A stretch of DNA of 64,000 nt. Source: Streptomyces dioscori. Lineage in GTDB: Bacteria > Actinomycetota > Actinomycetes > Streptomycetales > Streptomycetaceae. Below, piece by piece: positions 1 to 8,023 of this stretch. The position numbers were made by a program, and so were the translations under genes. Numbering within the stretch: position 1 is the stretch's first letter; each line of letters starts with the position of its first letter. The DNA is taken from positions 178,262-242,261 of the forward strand of contig NZ_KZ679056.1 of the NCBI RefSeq assembly GCF_003024195.1. The letters are read 5' to 3'. The notes below the pieces were generated by a model. The model saw nothing but the letters and a program-made list of their open reading frames with translations, searched no databases and was not told where the DNA came from.

Positions 1-740
1 AGCGCGTCGGACGGCGACCGCCACACCTCCCGCGCCTCCGCGAACCCCGCCGCCCGCAGGGCCCCCGCATGCCAAGAGGCGGACGGAGTATCCCCGTCCG
101 CATGCTCCCCGTAGATCTCGAACCGCCGAGCCGTCGGCTCGGCGAGCACGGGATCGGCCGCGGCCAGCGCCCACCACGACGCCCAGTCGAGAACACCGGC
201 GGCCTTGGCCGTCTCCATCCGCGCATGCCGCTGCGCCCGGTCCGCCGCGTTGATCAGCGGAGTCGTCTCATCGACCATGTGGTCCGCGTTCATGAACACG
301 CCGCCCTCCCGGACGACCCCGGCGACCTGCCCGTACAGCACCGCCAGCGGCTCACTGTGCAGCCAGTGCAGCGCGGTCGCGGTAAGGACCGCGTCGTACG
401 AGTCGTACGGCAGCAGTGAGGCCCACTCGGGGTCCTTGAGGTCCGCCGTGACGAACGCGACCCGGTCGTCGCCCGCGAACGTGCCCTCGGCGATGGTCAG
501 GAGCGCGGGGTCGAGATCGACTCCGGTACTGACCGCCTTCGGGAACCTTTCGAGGAGCCTGGCCGTGATACTTCCCGTACCGCACGCGAGGTCCAGGACC
601 CGTGGCTCGGGGCCCACCAGTGCCTCGACCATGTCGAGCATGACCCGGAAGCGCTCCTCGCGGTCCGGGAGGTACCACTCCTGCTGCCGGTCCCAGCTCT
701 CCTGCCAGGCCTGCCAGTCGGACCCGAGGGTGGTCGTCAT
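1..740 (-). CDS. Class I SAM-dependent methyltransferase (3' end outside window)
   Basis: The reading frame starts at the ATG complementary to 738-740 and stays open to the window edge, so the C-terminus is missing. About 60 residues in, it has the SAM-binding motif I LDLACGTGSITARLL, followed by an acidic motif II region (TGVDLD) and an ALHWL segment typical of small-molecule methyltransferases of the UbiE/trans-aconitate type. An AAAGGGG Shine-Dalgarno lies just upstream. It is transcribed divergently from the zinc-finger regulator at 839. The fold is clear; the substrate cannot be read from the sequence. Confidence 0.85.
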   Translation of the reverse strand, partial: MTTTLGSDWQAWQESWDRQQEWYLPDREERFRVMLDMVEALVGPEPRVLDLACGTGSITARLLERFPKAVSTGVDLDPALLTIAEGTFAGDDRVAFVTADLKDPEWASLLPYDSYDAVLTATALHWLHSEPLAVLYGQVAGVVREGGVFMNADHMVDETTPLINAADRAQRHARMETAKAAGVLDWASWWALAAADPVLAEPTARRFEIYGEHADGDTPSASWHAGALRAAGFAEAREVWRSPSDA

Positions 741-838
741 GAAAACCCCTTTCGACCCCAGGATGTAATACCCTGGAAGCACCATCAGCCATTACGTGCC
801 CGCACCACGACCATAGAGCGCCCTCGTAAGGACTACAA

Positions 839-1492
839 GTGGAACTGGCCTATTACTCGGATTACGCCGTCCGTCTCGTCAACAGCGAGGAACCGGCCCG
901 GGGCAAGGACACGCTCACGTCGGTCGAGGCCGTCCGTGACCTCTTCGGGGGCAACTCGTCGGCGGCCCGCCGCGCCAACGACTCGGACGTGACCCGCTTC
1001 CGCGGTGTACGGGCCCGGCTCCGGGCGGTCTTCGAGGCGGCCGACGGCGGTGACGAGACGCTCGCCGTGGACCTGCTGAACTCGCTGCTGCTGGAGTTCC
1101 CGGTCAGCCCGCAGATCTCGGGCCACGACTTCCGGGACGACGACGGCCGCCCGCTGTGGCACATGCACCTCGCGGACCACCCGTCGAACGCGACCGCCGG
1201 TTACGCCGCGATCGCCGCGATGGGCCTGGCCTTCCACCTCACCGAGTACGGCGTGGACCGCCTGGGCCTGTGCGAGGCACCGCCGTGCCGCAACGCCTAC
1301 CTCGACACCTCGACGAACCGCTCCCGGCGCTACTGCTCGGACCGCTGCGCGACCCGGGCGAACGTCGCCGCCTACCGCGCCCGCAAGCGCCTGGAGGCGG
1401 AGGACCGGCCGGAGAGCACCGGCCGGGCGGCCGACCAGGCCCAGCGCACGACCGCGAGCGGCGAGCGCCGGCCCTTCTCCGGCGGCCGGTAG
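839..1492 (+). CDS. CGNR-type zinc finger transcriptional regulator
   Basis: A 217-residue protein with a GTG start preceded by TAAGGAC. The N-terminal ~150 residues match the ABATE/DUF1470 stress-response domain layout (early LVNSEE segment, then a long helical part). The C-terminal zinc finger runs from about residue 143 to 180: CEAPPC, an LDTSTNRSRRYCS core, then CATR where the family name-giving CGNR usually stands. The last ~35 residues are basic and low complexity. Its 3' end overlaps the convergent sodX gene by 121 bp. The family is thought to regulate stress or antibiotic responses; the targets here are unknown. Confidence 0.85.
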   Translation: MELAYYSDYAVRLVNSEEPARGKDTLTSVEAVRDLFGGNSSAARRANDSDVTRFRGVRARLRAVFEAADGGDETLAVDLLNSLLLEFPVSPQISGHDFRDDDGRPLWHMHLADHPSNATAGYAAIAAMGLAFHLTEYGVDRLGLCEAPPCRNAYLDTSTNRSRRYCSDRCATRANVAAYRARKRLEAEDRPESTGRAADQAQRTTASGERRPFSGGR

Positions 1493-1809
1493 CGGAACCG
1501 CACCTTCCCTAGGACGAGATCCTCGGGCACGGTTCCGTAGTCCCTGCTGTCCCCGCCGGCGAACGCGTTGTCGCCGAGCACCCACCAGCCGCCCTCGCGC
1601 CGCTCGGCCGCGCGCTTGACGACCAGCAGGTCCTGCTGGAACGGATGGCGCAGGACGACGACGTCACCGGGTTTGACCCTGGCCCCGTACTGCACGAGGA
1701 GCTGATCCCCGTGCAGCAGCGTGGGCGTCATGGACGGCCCCGTCACCTCGGCGGCCCCGAACGGCAGGACGCCCCTCCCGCGCTCGGTCTCCTGCGACAG
1801 CTCCGGCAT
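1372..1809 (-). CDS. sodX: Nickel superoxide dismutase maturation protease SodX
   Basis: A 145-residue protein of the S26 signal-peptidase fold without a membrane anchor. The catalytic Ser26 lies in GPSMTPT and the general base Lys65 in DLLVVKRAAE. The late S26 boxes GGWWVLGDN and GGDSRDYG follow. In this family SodX removes the N-terminal propeptide of Ni-SOD so that His1 of the nickel hook becomes free. It is divergent from sodN, with starts 144 bp apart, the usual Streptomyces arrangement. The last ~40 residues (basic, low complexity) are encoded antisense to the end of the CGNR gene, so the stop lies 121 bp inside that convergent gene. Confidence 0.93.
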   Translation of the reverse strand: MPELSQETERGRGVLPFGAAEVTGPSMTPTLLHGDQLLVQYGARVKPGDVVVLRHPFQQDLLVVKRAAERREGGWWVLGDNAFAGGDSRDYGTVPEDLVLGKVRFRYRPPEKGRRSPLAVVRWAWSAARPVLSGRSSASRRLRAR

Positions 1810-1953
1810 CCCGGCACCTCCCCGGTCCTATCCTCCACGAGTCCCAGTCTGACCCTGGACTTTTGTCCTAAGCCCATGGGGGCACTCGCGAAAACCCGTC
1901 CCTCACGGAGTAATGTCCCACCTGAGAAGACGATCACGAGGAAGGACAGCTCA

Positions 1954-2349
1954 ATGCTTTCCCGCCTGTTTGCCCCCAAGGTCAAGGTCAGCGCACACTG
2001 CGACCTGCCCTGTGGTGTGTACGACCCCGCCCAGGCCCGCATCGAGGCGGAGTCGGTGAAGGCCGTCCAGGACAAGATGGCCGCCAACGACGACCCGCAC
2101 TTCCAGGCCCGCGCCACCGTCATCAAGGAGCAGCGCGCCGAGCTCGCCAAGCATCACGTCTCGGTGCTGTGGAGCGACTACTTCAAGCCCCCGCACTTCG
2201 AGAAGTACCCGGAGCTGCACCAGCTGGTCAACGACGCCCTCAAGGCCCTTTCGGCCGCGAAGGCCTCGACCGACCCGGCGACGGGCCAGAAGGCTCTCGA
2301 CTACATCGCCCAGATCGACAAGATCTTCTGGGAGACCAAGAAGGCCTGA
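1954..2349 (+). CDS. sodN: Nickel-containing superoxide dismutase
   Basis: A 131-residue precursor: a 14-residue leader MLSRLFAPKVKVSA, then the nickel hook HCDLPCGVY in which His15, Cys16 and Cys20 become His1, Cys2 and Cys6 of the mature 117-residue enzyme. The rest is the four-helix-bundle body of Ni-SOD. It dismutates superoxide in the cytoplasm and assembles as a hexamer in the known family. The ATG is preceded by AGGAAGGA. Leader cleavage depends on the divergent SodX. In S. coelicolor the Ni sensor Nur reciprocally controls the Fe- and Ni-SODs; no Nur site was identified here by eye. Confidence 0.97.
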   Translation: MLSRLFAPKVKVSAHCDLPCGVYDPAQARIEAESVKAVQDKMAANDDPHFQARATVIKEQRAELAKHHVSVLWSDYFKPPHFEKYPELHQLVNDALKALSAAKASTDPATGQKALDYIAQIDKIFWETKKA

Positions 2350-2400
2350 CCTCGCGTCACGCTTTCCGACCTGTGGTTGATCCTGACCGCAGCGCCTTCC

Positions 2401-2466
2401 CGACCGCACCCGGTCCGCAGGCCGCCGAACCCGGCGTCCGTCGCGGTCCGGGTGCGGTCGTTTTCC
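2401..2466 (+). terminator. Terminator hairpin in the sodN 3' UTR
   Basis: A perfect 13-bp inverted repeat (arms 2401-2413 and 2448-2460) is followed by GTTTTCC. It ends the sodN transcript about 110 nt after the stop codon. In S. coelicolor the sodN 3' UTR is processed to the small RNA s-SodF, so this UTR could have the same role. Confidence 0.75.
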
Positions 2467-2580
2467 GTACCCCGCGCGTACAGAGAACCTCCCCATGGGA
2501 GGGAAAAGAAGTTGAGCTGATCGTTGTCAATCCCGTGGTCCGCAGAGTATAGAGAACGATGACGCGGGAGGGGTGACGGC

Positions 2581-2934
2581 ATGATCACCGAACTGGCTGT
2601 GGAGCGGGTCGAGTTCACCTGCGGCCAGTGCCAGGACCGCTGGACCGTCGACTACGACGTGCAGCGTTTCATGGACGGCCGCGGTCACGAGTGGGAGTAC
2701 TTCTCCTGCGACAACCGCAGTGTTCCGTCGCCCTACACCCTGGAGGGCGCGCCCTGCTGCGGCCACTGCGGCCGTCGCCGGGCGGGCCGTCTCGCGGCTC
2801 GCCGCCCGGTGCCGCTGCCCGGCATGCCCGGCTCGCCCCGCAGCCCGGTCCCCGACGCCGGCGGCCACCGGCCGGAGCGGCACAGCGCGCCGATGCTGTC
2901 GGCGGCCGGCGACCCCCAGGGCGCCGCACCCTGA
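2581..2934 (+). CDS. Hypothetical protein with zinc-ribbon-like cysteine pairs
   Basis: A 117-residue protein of unknown function with an ATG start. The N-terminal 60 residues look conserved and folded and contain a CGQC pair (residues 15-18). A second CCGHCGRR cluster lies near residue 60, a pattern suggesting one zinc ribbon. The last ~55 residues are Pro/Gly/Arg-rich and probably disordered. It lies between the sodN terminator and a convergent MerR-type gene that begins 13 bp beyond its stop. No function is assigned. Confidence 0.65.
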   Translation: MITELAVERVEFTCGQCQDRWTVDYDVQRFMDGRGHEWEYFSCDNRSVPSPYTLEGAPCCGHCGRRRAGRLAARRPVPLPGMPGSPRSPVPDAGGHRPERHSAPMLSAAGDPQGAAP

Positions 2935-2947
2935 CGGGCGACGCCTG

Positions 2948-3283
2948 TCAGCCCCTCCCGACGCGGCCGCTGTCGAGGCGCCGCTCCTGCCGCAACTCGG
3001 CCAGATCGGACTCCAGTTGGGCGACCCGGTGCCGGAGCGTCAGGACATGCCGTACGCCGGCCAGGGTGACGCCCTCCTCTATCAGCGCGAGCGCCTCGGT
3101 CACCAGGCCGATCTCCCTGCGGGTGTAGCGCCGCTGGCCGCCGGCCGACCGCACGGGAACGATCACGCTCCGCTCGTCCAGCCGGCGCAGGAAGGCGAGT
3201 TGCACGCCGAGCATGTCGGCGACCTGGCCGATGGTGTAGAGCGCCGCGTTCTCGTCGTCGATCGGCAGCGTCGGCACGACCAT
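2948..3283 (-). CDS. MerR-family transcriptional regulator
   Basis: The ATG at 3281-3283 follows a GGGGGG stretch and gives 111 residues; an upstream in-frame start at 3358 would add an uncharged, unlikely extension. Residues 15-70 form the MerR winged helix (YTIGQVADMLGV, then AGGQRRYTRREI) and residues 72-100 a short dimerisation helix (RHRVAQLESDLAELRQ). There is no effector-binding domain or cysteine metal site. This makes it a minimal MerR protein of the length found in Streptomyces developmental or heat-shock regulators. The target is unknown. Confidence 0.85.
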   Translation of the reverse strand: MVVPTLPIDDENAALYTIGQVADMLGVQLAFLRRLDERSVIVPVRSAGGQRRYTRREIGLVTEALALIEEGVTLAGVRHVLTLRHRVAQLESDLAELRQERRLDSGRVGRG

Positions 3284-3380
3284 CCCCCCGTTGCGGCCTG
3301 TCAGACATCCGGCCTGGCACAAACCTGCAAGCCAGTTTACAGATTTCCTGGACCGCACTTAAGACAGGACCAGGTCGGAC

Positions 3381-3911
3381 TCACCTCCGGGCGTGGTCCT
3401 GCGGCACCTGGCCCACACTGCGCAGAGAGACCCGCCGTCCCGCAAGCACGGGGTGGGTCATGGCCAGGAACCAGGTGTCGGACCTGACGTCCAGCCCCCG
3501 GGCCTCGGCTATGCGCCGGCACTCGCGCACGTCGTCGAAGCCGACGATCCAGCGGGGCCGCGCGACGGCGGTGACGCTGTGCACCTCGCGCCGGGAGTCG
3601 GTCAGGTCGTCGGTCTGCAGCGCGACGAGCCTGCGCGGGGAGATCACCTCGGACAGCGCACGGGCGACGGGACTGTCCTCGGGCAGGAGCGCCACCGGTT
3701 CGCCGTCGAAGTGGACCAGCCCGACCAGTTCGATACGGGGCAGACCACGTCGGGTGACGGCCAGCCGGGCGGCCGGTGTGCGGGCCAGGACCTCCCGGCA
3801 CTCCTGCTCGGTCAGCCGGGTCCGGTGGTCCTGTTCGGCCGGCCGGGTCCGGTGGGCCCGCTCGGTCGGCCCGGCCCGGTGCTCCGGCCCGCTCCCTTGA
3901 CGTTCGTCCAC
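3381..3911 (-). CDS. Pyridoxamine 5'-phosphate oxidase-like (PPOX) family protein
   Basis: The GTG at 3909-3911 sits 8 nt after a strong GGAGG and gives 176 residues. After ~40 low-complexity residues, in which PTERAHRTRP/AEQDHRTRL comes from a short GC-rich tandem duplication, the segment LTEQECREVLARTPAARLAVTRRGLPRI resembles the start of the PPOX/FMN-binding split barrel. It is followed by short strands and a GFDDVRECRRIAEARGLD helix. A flavin or F420 enzyme or a non-catalytic binding protein is possible. It precedes the STAS and GAF-ANTAR genes on the same strand. Confidence 0.6.
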   Translation of the reverse strand: MDERQGSGPEHRAGPTERAHRTRPAEQDHRTRLTEQECREVLARTPAARLAVTRRGLPRIELVGLVHFDGEPVALLPEDSPVARALSEVISPRRLVALQTDDLTDSRREVHSVTAVARPRWIVGFDDVRECRRIAEARGLDVRSDTWFLAMTHPVLAGRRVSLRSVGQVPQDHARR

Positions 3912-4084
3912 GCTTCGGCCCTCCGCCGGCGCCCGCGCACGCCCGCGTGGGCGCACTCGGACCGCGTCCGATGTGGGGGTGCCTGCCGGGGTCCTGGGCC
4001 GGCGCCCCCGGACCGGGTGGACCCGGCGCGGGAGCGCGTTCCCACTCTCGTACGGCGAAGGAGCCCGGGCAAGGCGCTGTCCGG

Positions 4085-4471
4085 TCAGGCGGGCACACCG
4101 CGCCCGGAGGCCTTGTCGCACGGTGATCTGGGTTCGTCGAGGAACGTGAATGTGCGTTCGAGCCGGGAGAGACGCAGTACTCGACGGACCTTGGCGGGGG
4201 TGCGGGCGAGCCGCAGTTCGGTGCCGCTCAGGCACGTCCGGTTCCTGAGGCGGACCAGCAGGCGCAGACCGCCGGCGTCCAGGAAGGTCACCGCGCCGAG
4301 GTCCACGACGACACCGGACAGGGCCGGGTCACCGGGACGGTCGAGGAGGTCGGCGATCCGCGGGAACAGTTCCTGGTCGGCCCAGGCGTCCAGCTCGCCG
4401 CGGGGCAGGAGTAACAGCGTGTCTCCCATCGTCCGGTGGCGCAGGCCGAAGGTGACGTGATGGGTGCCCAT
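4085..4471 (-). CDS. STAS-domain anti-sigma factor antagonist
   Basis: 128 residues from the ATG at 4469-4471, which follows GAGGTGG; a TTG at 4507 could add 12 residues. The STAS fold is readable as LLLLPRGELDAWADQEL, GVVVDLGAVTFLDAGGLRLLVRLRNR and a final LERTFTFLDE. The phosphorylatable residue of SpoIIAA-type antagonists falls at the FLDAGG turn, where Asp-Ala replaces the usual Asp-Ser. Normal regulatory phosphorylation is therefore doubtful. Such proteins bind RsbW-type kinases to release a SigB-like sigma factor; SigH and its anti-sigma lie 16 kb away, but a link is only inference. Confidence 0.8.
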   Translation of the reverse strand: MGTHHVTFGLRHRTMGDTLLLLPRGELDAWADQELFPRIADLLDRPGDPALSGVVVDLGAVTFLDAGGLRLLVRLRNRTCLSGTELRLARTPAKVRRVLRLSRLERTFTFLDEPRSPCDKASGRGVPA

Positions 4472-4651
4472 GGCCCACCTCAGTGTTCTCTCCAGGAATG
4501 ACGGCAAACGCGAGGGCGCGGCTGGGGGGACGCGCGGCGGATGCCACCAGGGTCTTGGGCGGCACCGAAGTGATACTCACCATCGTGCCCGGTCAAACGC
4601 GGTCGTACGCCGTGGACGGGGTGCTTCTTGGTGGTACTTGCATGGATCGGG

Positions 4652-4682
4652 CGCCCCTGCGCACGCCGTGGCGCAGGGGGCG
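4652..4682 (-). terminator. Probable terminator after the first GAF-ANTAR pair
   Basis: CCTGCGC and GCGCAGG arms around an 8-nt loop, extended by further GC pairs with one bulge. It lies 27 nt beyond the stop of the GAF-ANTAR gene at 4709. Confidence 0.5.
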
Positions 4683-4708
4683 TGCGCGACTGCTCGTACG
4701 GCCTGGGT

Positions 4709-5437
4709 TCACCCCAGGGCGGCGAGCACCTGGGACGGTTCCAGCGTGCGGCGGACCAGCGCCTGGGCGGTCGAGGTGAGGCGGTTGCCGTTGCGGCCGC
4801 TGTAGGCGAGCAGGGCCTCCATGGCCCGTGCGGGTTCGAGCTGGCCGTGCTCGGCCAGCATGCCCTGCGCCATCTCGACGGTGGCCTTGGCCGCGACGGC
4901 CGCCTGGACGTGGGTGAGGATGTCCATGGGCCTGGCGGGGTCCGGGCTCCAGTGGACCAGCGCGACGGCGGCCACGTCGGCGAGCGCCTGGGCGAGGCGC
5001 AGATCGCCCGGCCGGAGGCCGGCGGGCGCGGTGAGCAGGAGGCTCACGGACCCGATGGTCTGGTGGTTGACCCGCAGCGGCAGCGCGTGCGCGGCGCCGT
5101 AACCGGCTTCCTGGGCCTGGGCCGTGAACCGCGGCCACCGGCCGTCGAGGTCGTCGAGATGGGTGGCGTCCACCGGCAGCCGGGTCCGGTAGCAGTCCCG
5201 GCCGGGGCCTTCCCTGGTCTGCGTCTGGACCAGTTCGGCCGAGGTCGCGTGGGCGGAGACCGACATCGTTCGAAGGTCGCCGCGGACCGTGGCCATCATG
5301 ACGCTGACCGTGTCGGCGCCCACGATGCCGACGCAGTGCCCGGCCAGACGGTCCAGGAGGACCACCGGGTCGAACCCGTCGGCGAGGGTGTCGGCCAGCC
5401 CGACGAACGCCTCGGCGAGCTGCTCTTCACGGGTCAT
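4709..5437 (-). CDS. GAF and ANTAR domain protein (1)
   Basis: A 242-residue protein. Residues ~10-165 form a GAF domain with the actinobacterial signature GPGRDCYRTRLPVDATHLDDLDG and WPRFTAQAQEAGYGAAHALPL. Residues ~175-235 form an ANTAR helix bundle (ATVEMAQGMLAEHGQLEPARAM..), a domain that in other systems binds tandem RNA hairpins to cause antitermination. The usual RxxIEQAKG core is degenerate here (KATVEMAQG). Its ATG overlaps the stop of the preceding gene by 4 bp (ATGA), so the two are translationally coupled. The ligand is unknown. Confidence 0.88.
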   Translation of the reverse strand: MTREEQLAEAFVGLADTLADGFDPVVLLDRLAGHCVGIVGADTVSVMMATVRGDLRTMSVSAHATSAELVQTQTREGPGRDCYRTRLPVDATHLDDLDGRWPRFTAQAQEAGYGAAHALPLRVNHQTIGSVSLLLTAPAGLRPGDLRLAQALADVAAVALVHWSPDPARPMDILTHVQAAVAAKATVEMAQGMLAEHGQLEPARAMEALLAYSGRNGNRLTSTAQALVRRTLEPSQVLAALG

Positions 5438-6282
5438 GACCGGTCACCGTCTCCTTCGTCGCCGAGCCGACCGCGGCCCTTCCGCTGATTGTCGTCCGCT
5501 TCCGGCTGGAAACGCAGCGTTCGGGCGAGAATCTCCTGTGCCACCTCGGTGACCGTCCGCCCTTCCGAGAAGGCGTGCGCCCGCAACCGGTCCAGTGCCT
5601 GCTCGGGATCGACCCCAATTTGGACCATGACCATGCCAACGGCCTGATGAACCTCGACGTGGTCGGCTTCCGCGGCGTCCACCCATGACGCTACTCCTGC
5701 TTCGTCCCCGGATACGAAGCCGTCGGAGGCTGCTTCGAGATTCAGTACTGCGAACGTGACCGCGTCCCTTGCCAGCAGCGCGATGCGCAGGTCGCGCGGC
5801 GACAGGGCGCCGGCGGTGTCCCGGTAGAGGTCGAGGGTGCCGATCGCGAGCGCGCCGGCGCCGAGGGGCAGCGAGAAGACAGCCCGGACGCCCAGCTCGA
5901 CCGCCTGATGGGCGAAGACCGGCCAGCGGCGGGCGTCCGGCCCCTGGGTGAGATCCGGCGCGAGCACGGGGGCTGCCCGGTCGAGGGCGCTCTGGCAGGG
6001 CCCGTCGCCCAGCGTGTACTGCGCCTCGGCGAGGCGCGCGGCCGTGTCGTCACTGGCGCACCACAGCGCCCGCGCGGTCCTGCTGCCGGTGATCGAGATC
6101 GAGGCGCCGGTGACGGGCAGCAGGTCCACGCAGGCCGCGCAGAGCAGCTCGGGCACCCGCTGCACCTCGCTGGAGGAGGCCAGGGCGGTGAAGGCCTCGG
6201 TGACCCGTCGACGGTCCTCCACATCAAAGGGCTGTATGCGGTCGGGCATCTCGTTGTCGCCGCCACGGTTCTCGTGCCGCAT
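5434..6282 (-). CDS. GAF and ANTAR domain protein (2)
   Basis: About 282 residues, using the ATG at 6280-6282, which stands 8 nt after GGAGG; a GTG three codons upstream and an ATG ten codons downstream are alternatives. The GAF domain covers residues ~20-185 (GDGPCQSALDRAAPVLAPDL, WPVFAHQAVELGVRAVFSLPL). The ANTAR region follows (DHVEVHQAVGMVMVQIGVDPEQALDRLRAHAFSEGRTVTEVAQEIL). Pairing with the next gene by a 4-bp overlap suggests the two act together, perhaps as a heterodimer. The C-terminus is a charged tail. Confidence 0.88.
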   Translation of the reverse strand: MRHENRGGDNEMPDRIQPFDVEDRRRVTEAFTALASSSEVQRVPELLCAACVDLLPVTGASISITGSRTARALWCASDDTAARLAEAQYTLGDGPCQSALDRAAPVLAPDLTQGPDARRWPVFAHQAVELGVRAVFSLPLGAGALAIGTLDLYRDTAGALSPRDLRIALLARDAVTFAVLNLEAASDGFVSGDEAGVASWVDAAEADHVEVHQAVGMVMVQIGVDPEQALDRLRAHAFSEGRTVTEVAQEILARTLRFQPEADDNQRKGRGRLGDEGDGDRS

Positions 6283-6952
6283 CGGCTTCACCTCCGCCCG
6301 GTCGCACGGCCAGCAGCATGATCCGCCAAGTATCGCCCACGCCGACGGCCCCGGAGGGCAACCACCCGCCGTCGCGCCCTGTCACGCCACGACACCCGTA
6401 CCCCCAGTCTCGTCCTTGCGCCCGCTTACGGCTCGTACCGGTTCGGACTCGTGGCGGTCCGGTCGCCCACCGGCCCGGGAATCGTACGGTTTCGGCCACG
6501 AGGCCCCTCCGTCCGTACCGCGGGACTCCCACGAGGTGCCGACTCACGACCTCCCACCCCCTCGGTGCGCCGTCCGTGAGTGGCCGATCACCCTCTGTTC
6601 CGCACGGGCGGCCCGGCCTAGGGTGATCGGAGCCCAGGACCCCGGCGAAGCACCGCGTACATCAGCGACCCATGAGCGGAAGCCGAGGTGAGGGTCTTGC
6701 GAAGGCGGTCGCGCGCCCTGGGGCACCGGCACGCGGTGACCGGCTCCGCGGTGCGGACCGTACCCCTCCGCCGTACGCCGTCCGGCCGCCGCCCCGCGCC
6801 CGACGCGTACGTCCGCCGTCCCACGTGCCGGTCGAGCCCCTGCTCTCCCTGGGCCCCCTCCCGTCCCAGCCCGGCGAGGACCGACCGAACCGTCTGTGCC
6901 GGAAGCGGCCCCCACCACATTCCCTACGTCGAAGAAGGAGTGACCCGGTCCC
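6283..6952. other. Non-coding stretch upstream of a flavodoxin remnant
   Basis: No convincing gene is seen on either strand; possible frames give only Pro/Arg/Gly-rich translations without recognisable motifs. It contains a long inverted repeat (6584-6630) and a TAGGGT-like -10 element near 6619. It probably holds the promoter of a now-degenerate locus. Confidence 0.5.
6584..6630. promoter_or_regulatory. 11-bp inverted repeat, possible operator
   Basis: CCGATCACCCT at 6584-6594 is exactly mirrored by AGGGTGATCGG at 6620-6630 with a 25-bp spacer. The right arm overlaps a TAGGGT -10-like hexamer, so a regulator bound here could control transcription towards the flavodoxin remnant. Confidence 0.45.
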
Positions 6953-7402
6953 ATGAGGATCCTGGTCGGCTACGCCAGGGTGCACGGATCGAGCCGGACT
7001 CCCGTCGAACATCGCACGGTTGGACCGGCCGGGGCCGGCCGCACGGCGGCCGTCGCGGAACTCTGTCCGCCACGGACGGTGTTCGAGCACGGAACTCCCG
7101 CTTTCGGCGGCGTGCCGCGCCCCGATGCCCGGCCGCCCCGGGCGGCGGACTTCGTAGGCCGTCGTCGCGACACCCCGGGCACGCGCCCGGAGCGGCTGTT
7201 CGGCGTGGGCGGGCCGCCCACGGCTCGACACCGGATCCGGCGGCACGGCGCGGAGCCACCTCGACGGCCCGGACTCCGGTCGCCGATCCGTTACCGGGGG
7301 CGTCGCGGGCGGACCGGCCGGGAGTCGGCCCAGGTCGAACGGGTCGAACGGGCCGGGCGCGGACGGACGACGGCCGGGCGGGAGGCACCCCTTGGCGGCT
7401 GA
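6953..7402 (+). pseudogene. Degenerate flavodoxin-domain protein
   Basis: The first residues MRILVGYARVHGSSR match the start of actinobacterial flavodoxins (consensus of the MRVLVGYASxHGSTRG type, the FMN phosphate loop). Later stretches also look flavodoxin-derived: AGRTAAVAELCPP (normally AEVxxL), then AADFVGRRRDTPGTRP and LFGVGGPP (normally a ...FVRRHRDTLxxRPVWLFSVGP-type segment). Between and after them the frame turns into Arg/Pro/Gly-rich residues, and the phosphate-binding T/S-x-x-T loop and aromatic FMN contacts are missing. A GAAGGAG stands upstream of the ATG. I read it as a decayed gene with several frameshifts and substitutions; a divergent working protein is less likely. Confidence 0.55.
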
Positions 7403-8023
7403 CGAACCGGGGTTCCCGCCCACGGGCCGGCTGTGGGAGGCGTTCGTGGCGGAGCTGTCCCGCGGGCTGCGCGCCGACGCGTCCAGGAATCACGGCACGC
7501 CACGGAACAGGGACCGGAGCGCCCCCGAGCGGGAGAACGAGGGCCGACGCACTCCGCGGGACGGCGGCGAAAAGACGAAGAAGTCATGAACCCGGGCCGA
7601 CCGGCTCGGGAGGAGACGTCCACGGTACGGCCCGTCATGAGCAGCGGCGCATGACGTGCCCTCACGTCGTCCGCGTACGGGCCCGGTTATCGCGACGCCC
7701 GGACATCCGTCCCGGGACACCCGAACAACCGGCCCCGGACAGCGAGGTCCTGGCACCGACGGGCCGGCTCGGACACCCTTCCGTACCCACTCGTGCGCCC
7801 CGGCGGCGCGAGAGGGTCAACGGCGCGTAAAGCTTTGCACCCCCGAGGGGGCGCGGGCCGGAAGATACCACTGCCACCGACTCACCGTAGTCGCGCGATG
7901 GCGCCATGTGCTTGGCTGTTGTGTGGAACGAACCACACCCCCTCTGTCCGGCGGCGTCGCCCGGGCACCCGGGGGCCGTCCGCTCCGGCTCGGCAGCCCC
8001 ACCCAGCCGTCAGGAACCAAGAG
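7403..8023. other. Non-coding or decayed stretch before GAF-ANTAR gene 3
   Basis: About 620 bases with no gene I can support. A short frame near 7392-7589 (GRLWEAFVAELSRGLRAD...) looks partly protein-like and may be another remnant. The promoter of the GAF-ANTAR gene at 8024 must lie in the distal part, where a perfect GTGTGG-N6-CCACAC palindrome occurs at 7921-7938. Confidence 0.45.
7921..7938. promoter_or_regulatory. GTGTGG-AACGAA-CCACAC palindrome
   Basis: A perfect 6-bp inverted repeat with a 6-bp spacer, 86 bp upstream of the GAF-ANTAR start at 8024. The spacing fits a dimeric regulator operator. No matching known box is recognised. Confidence 0.35.
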
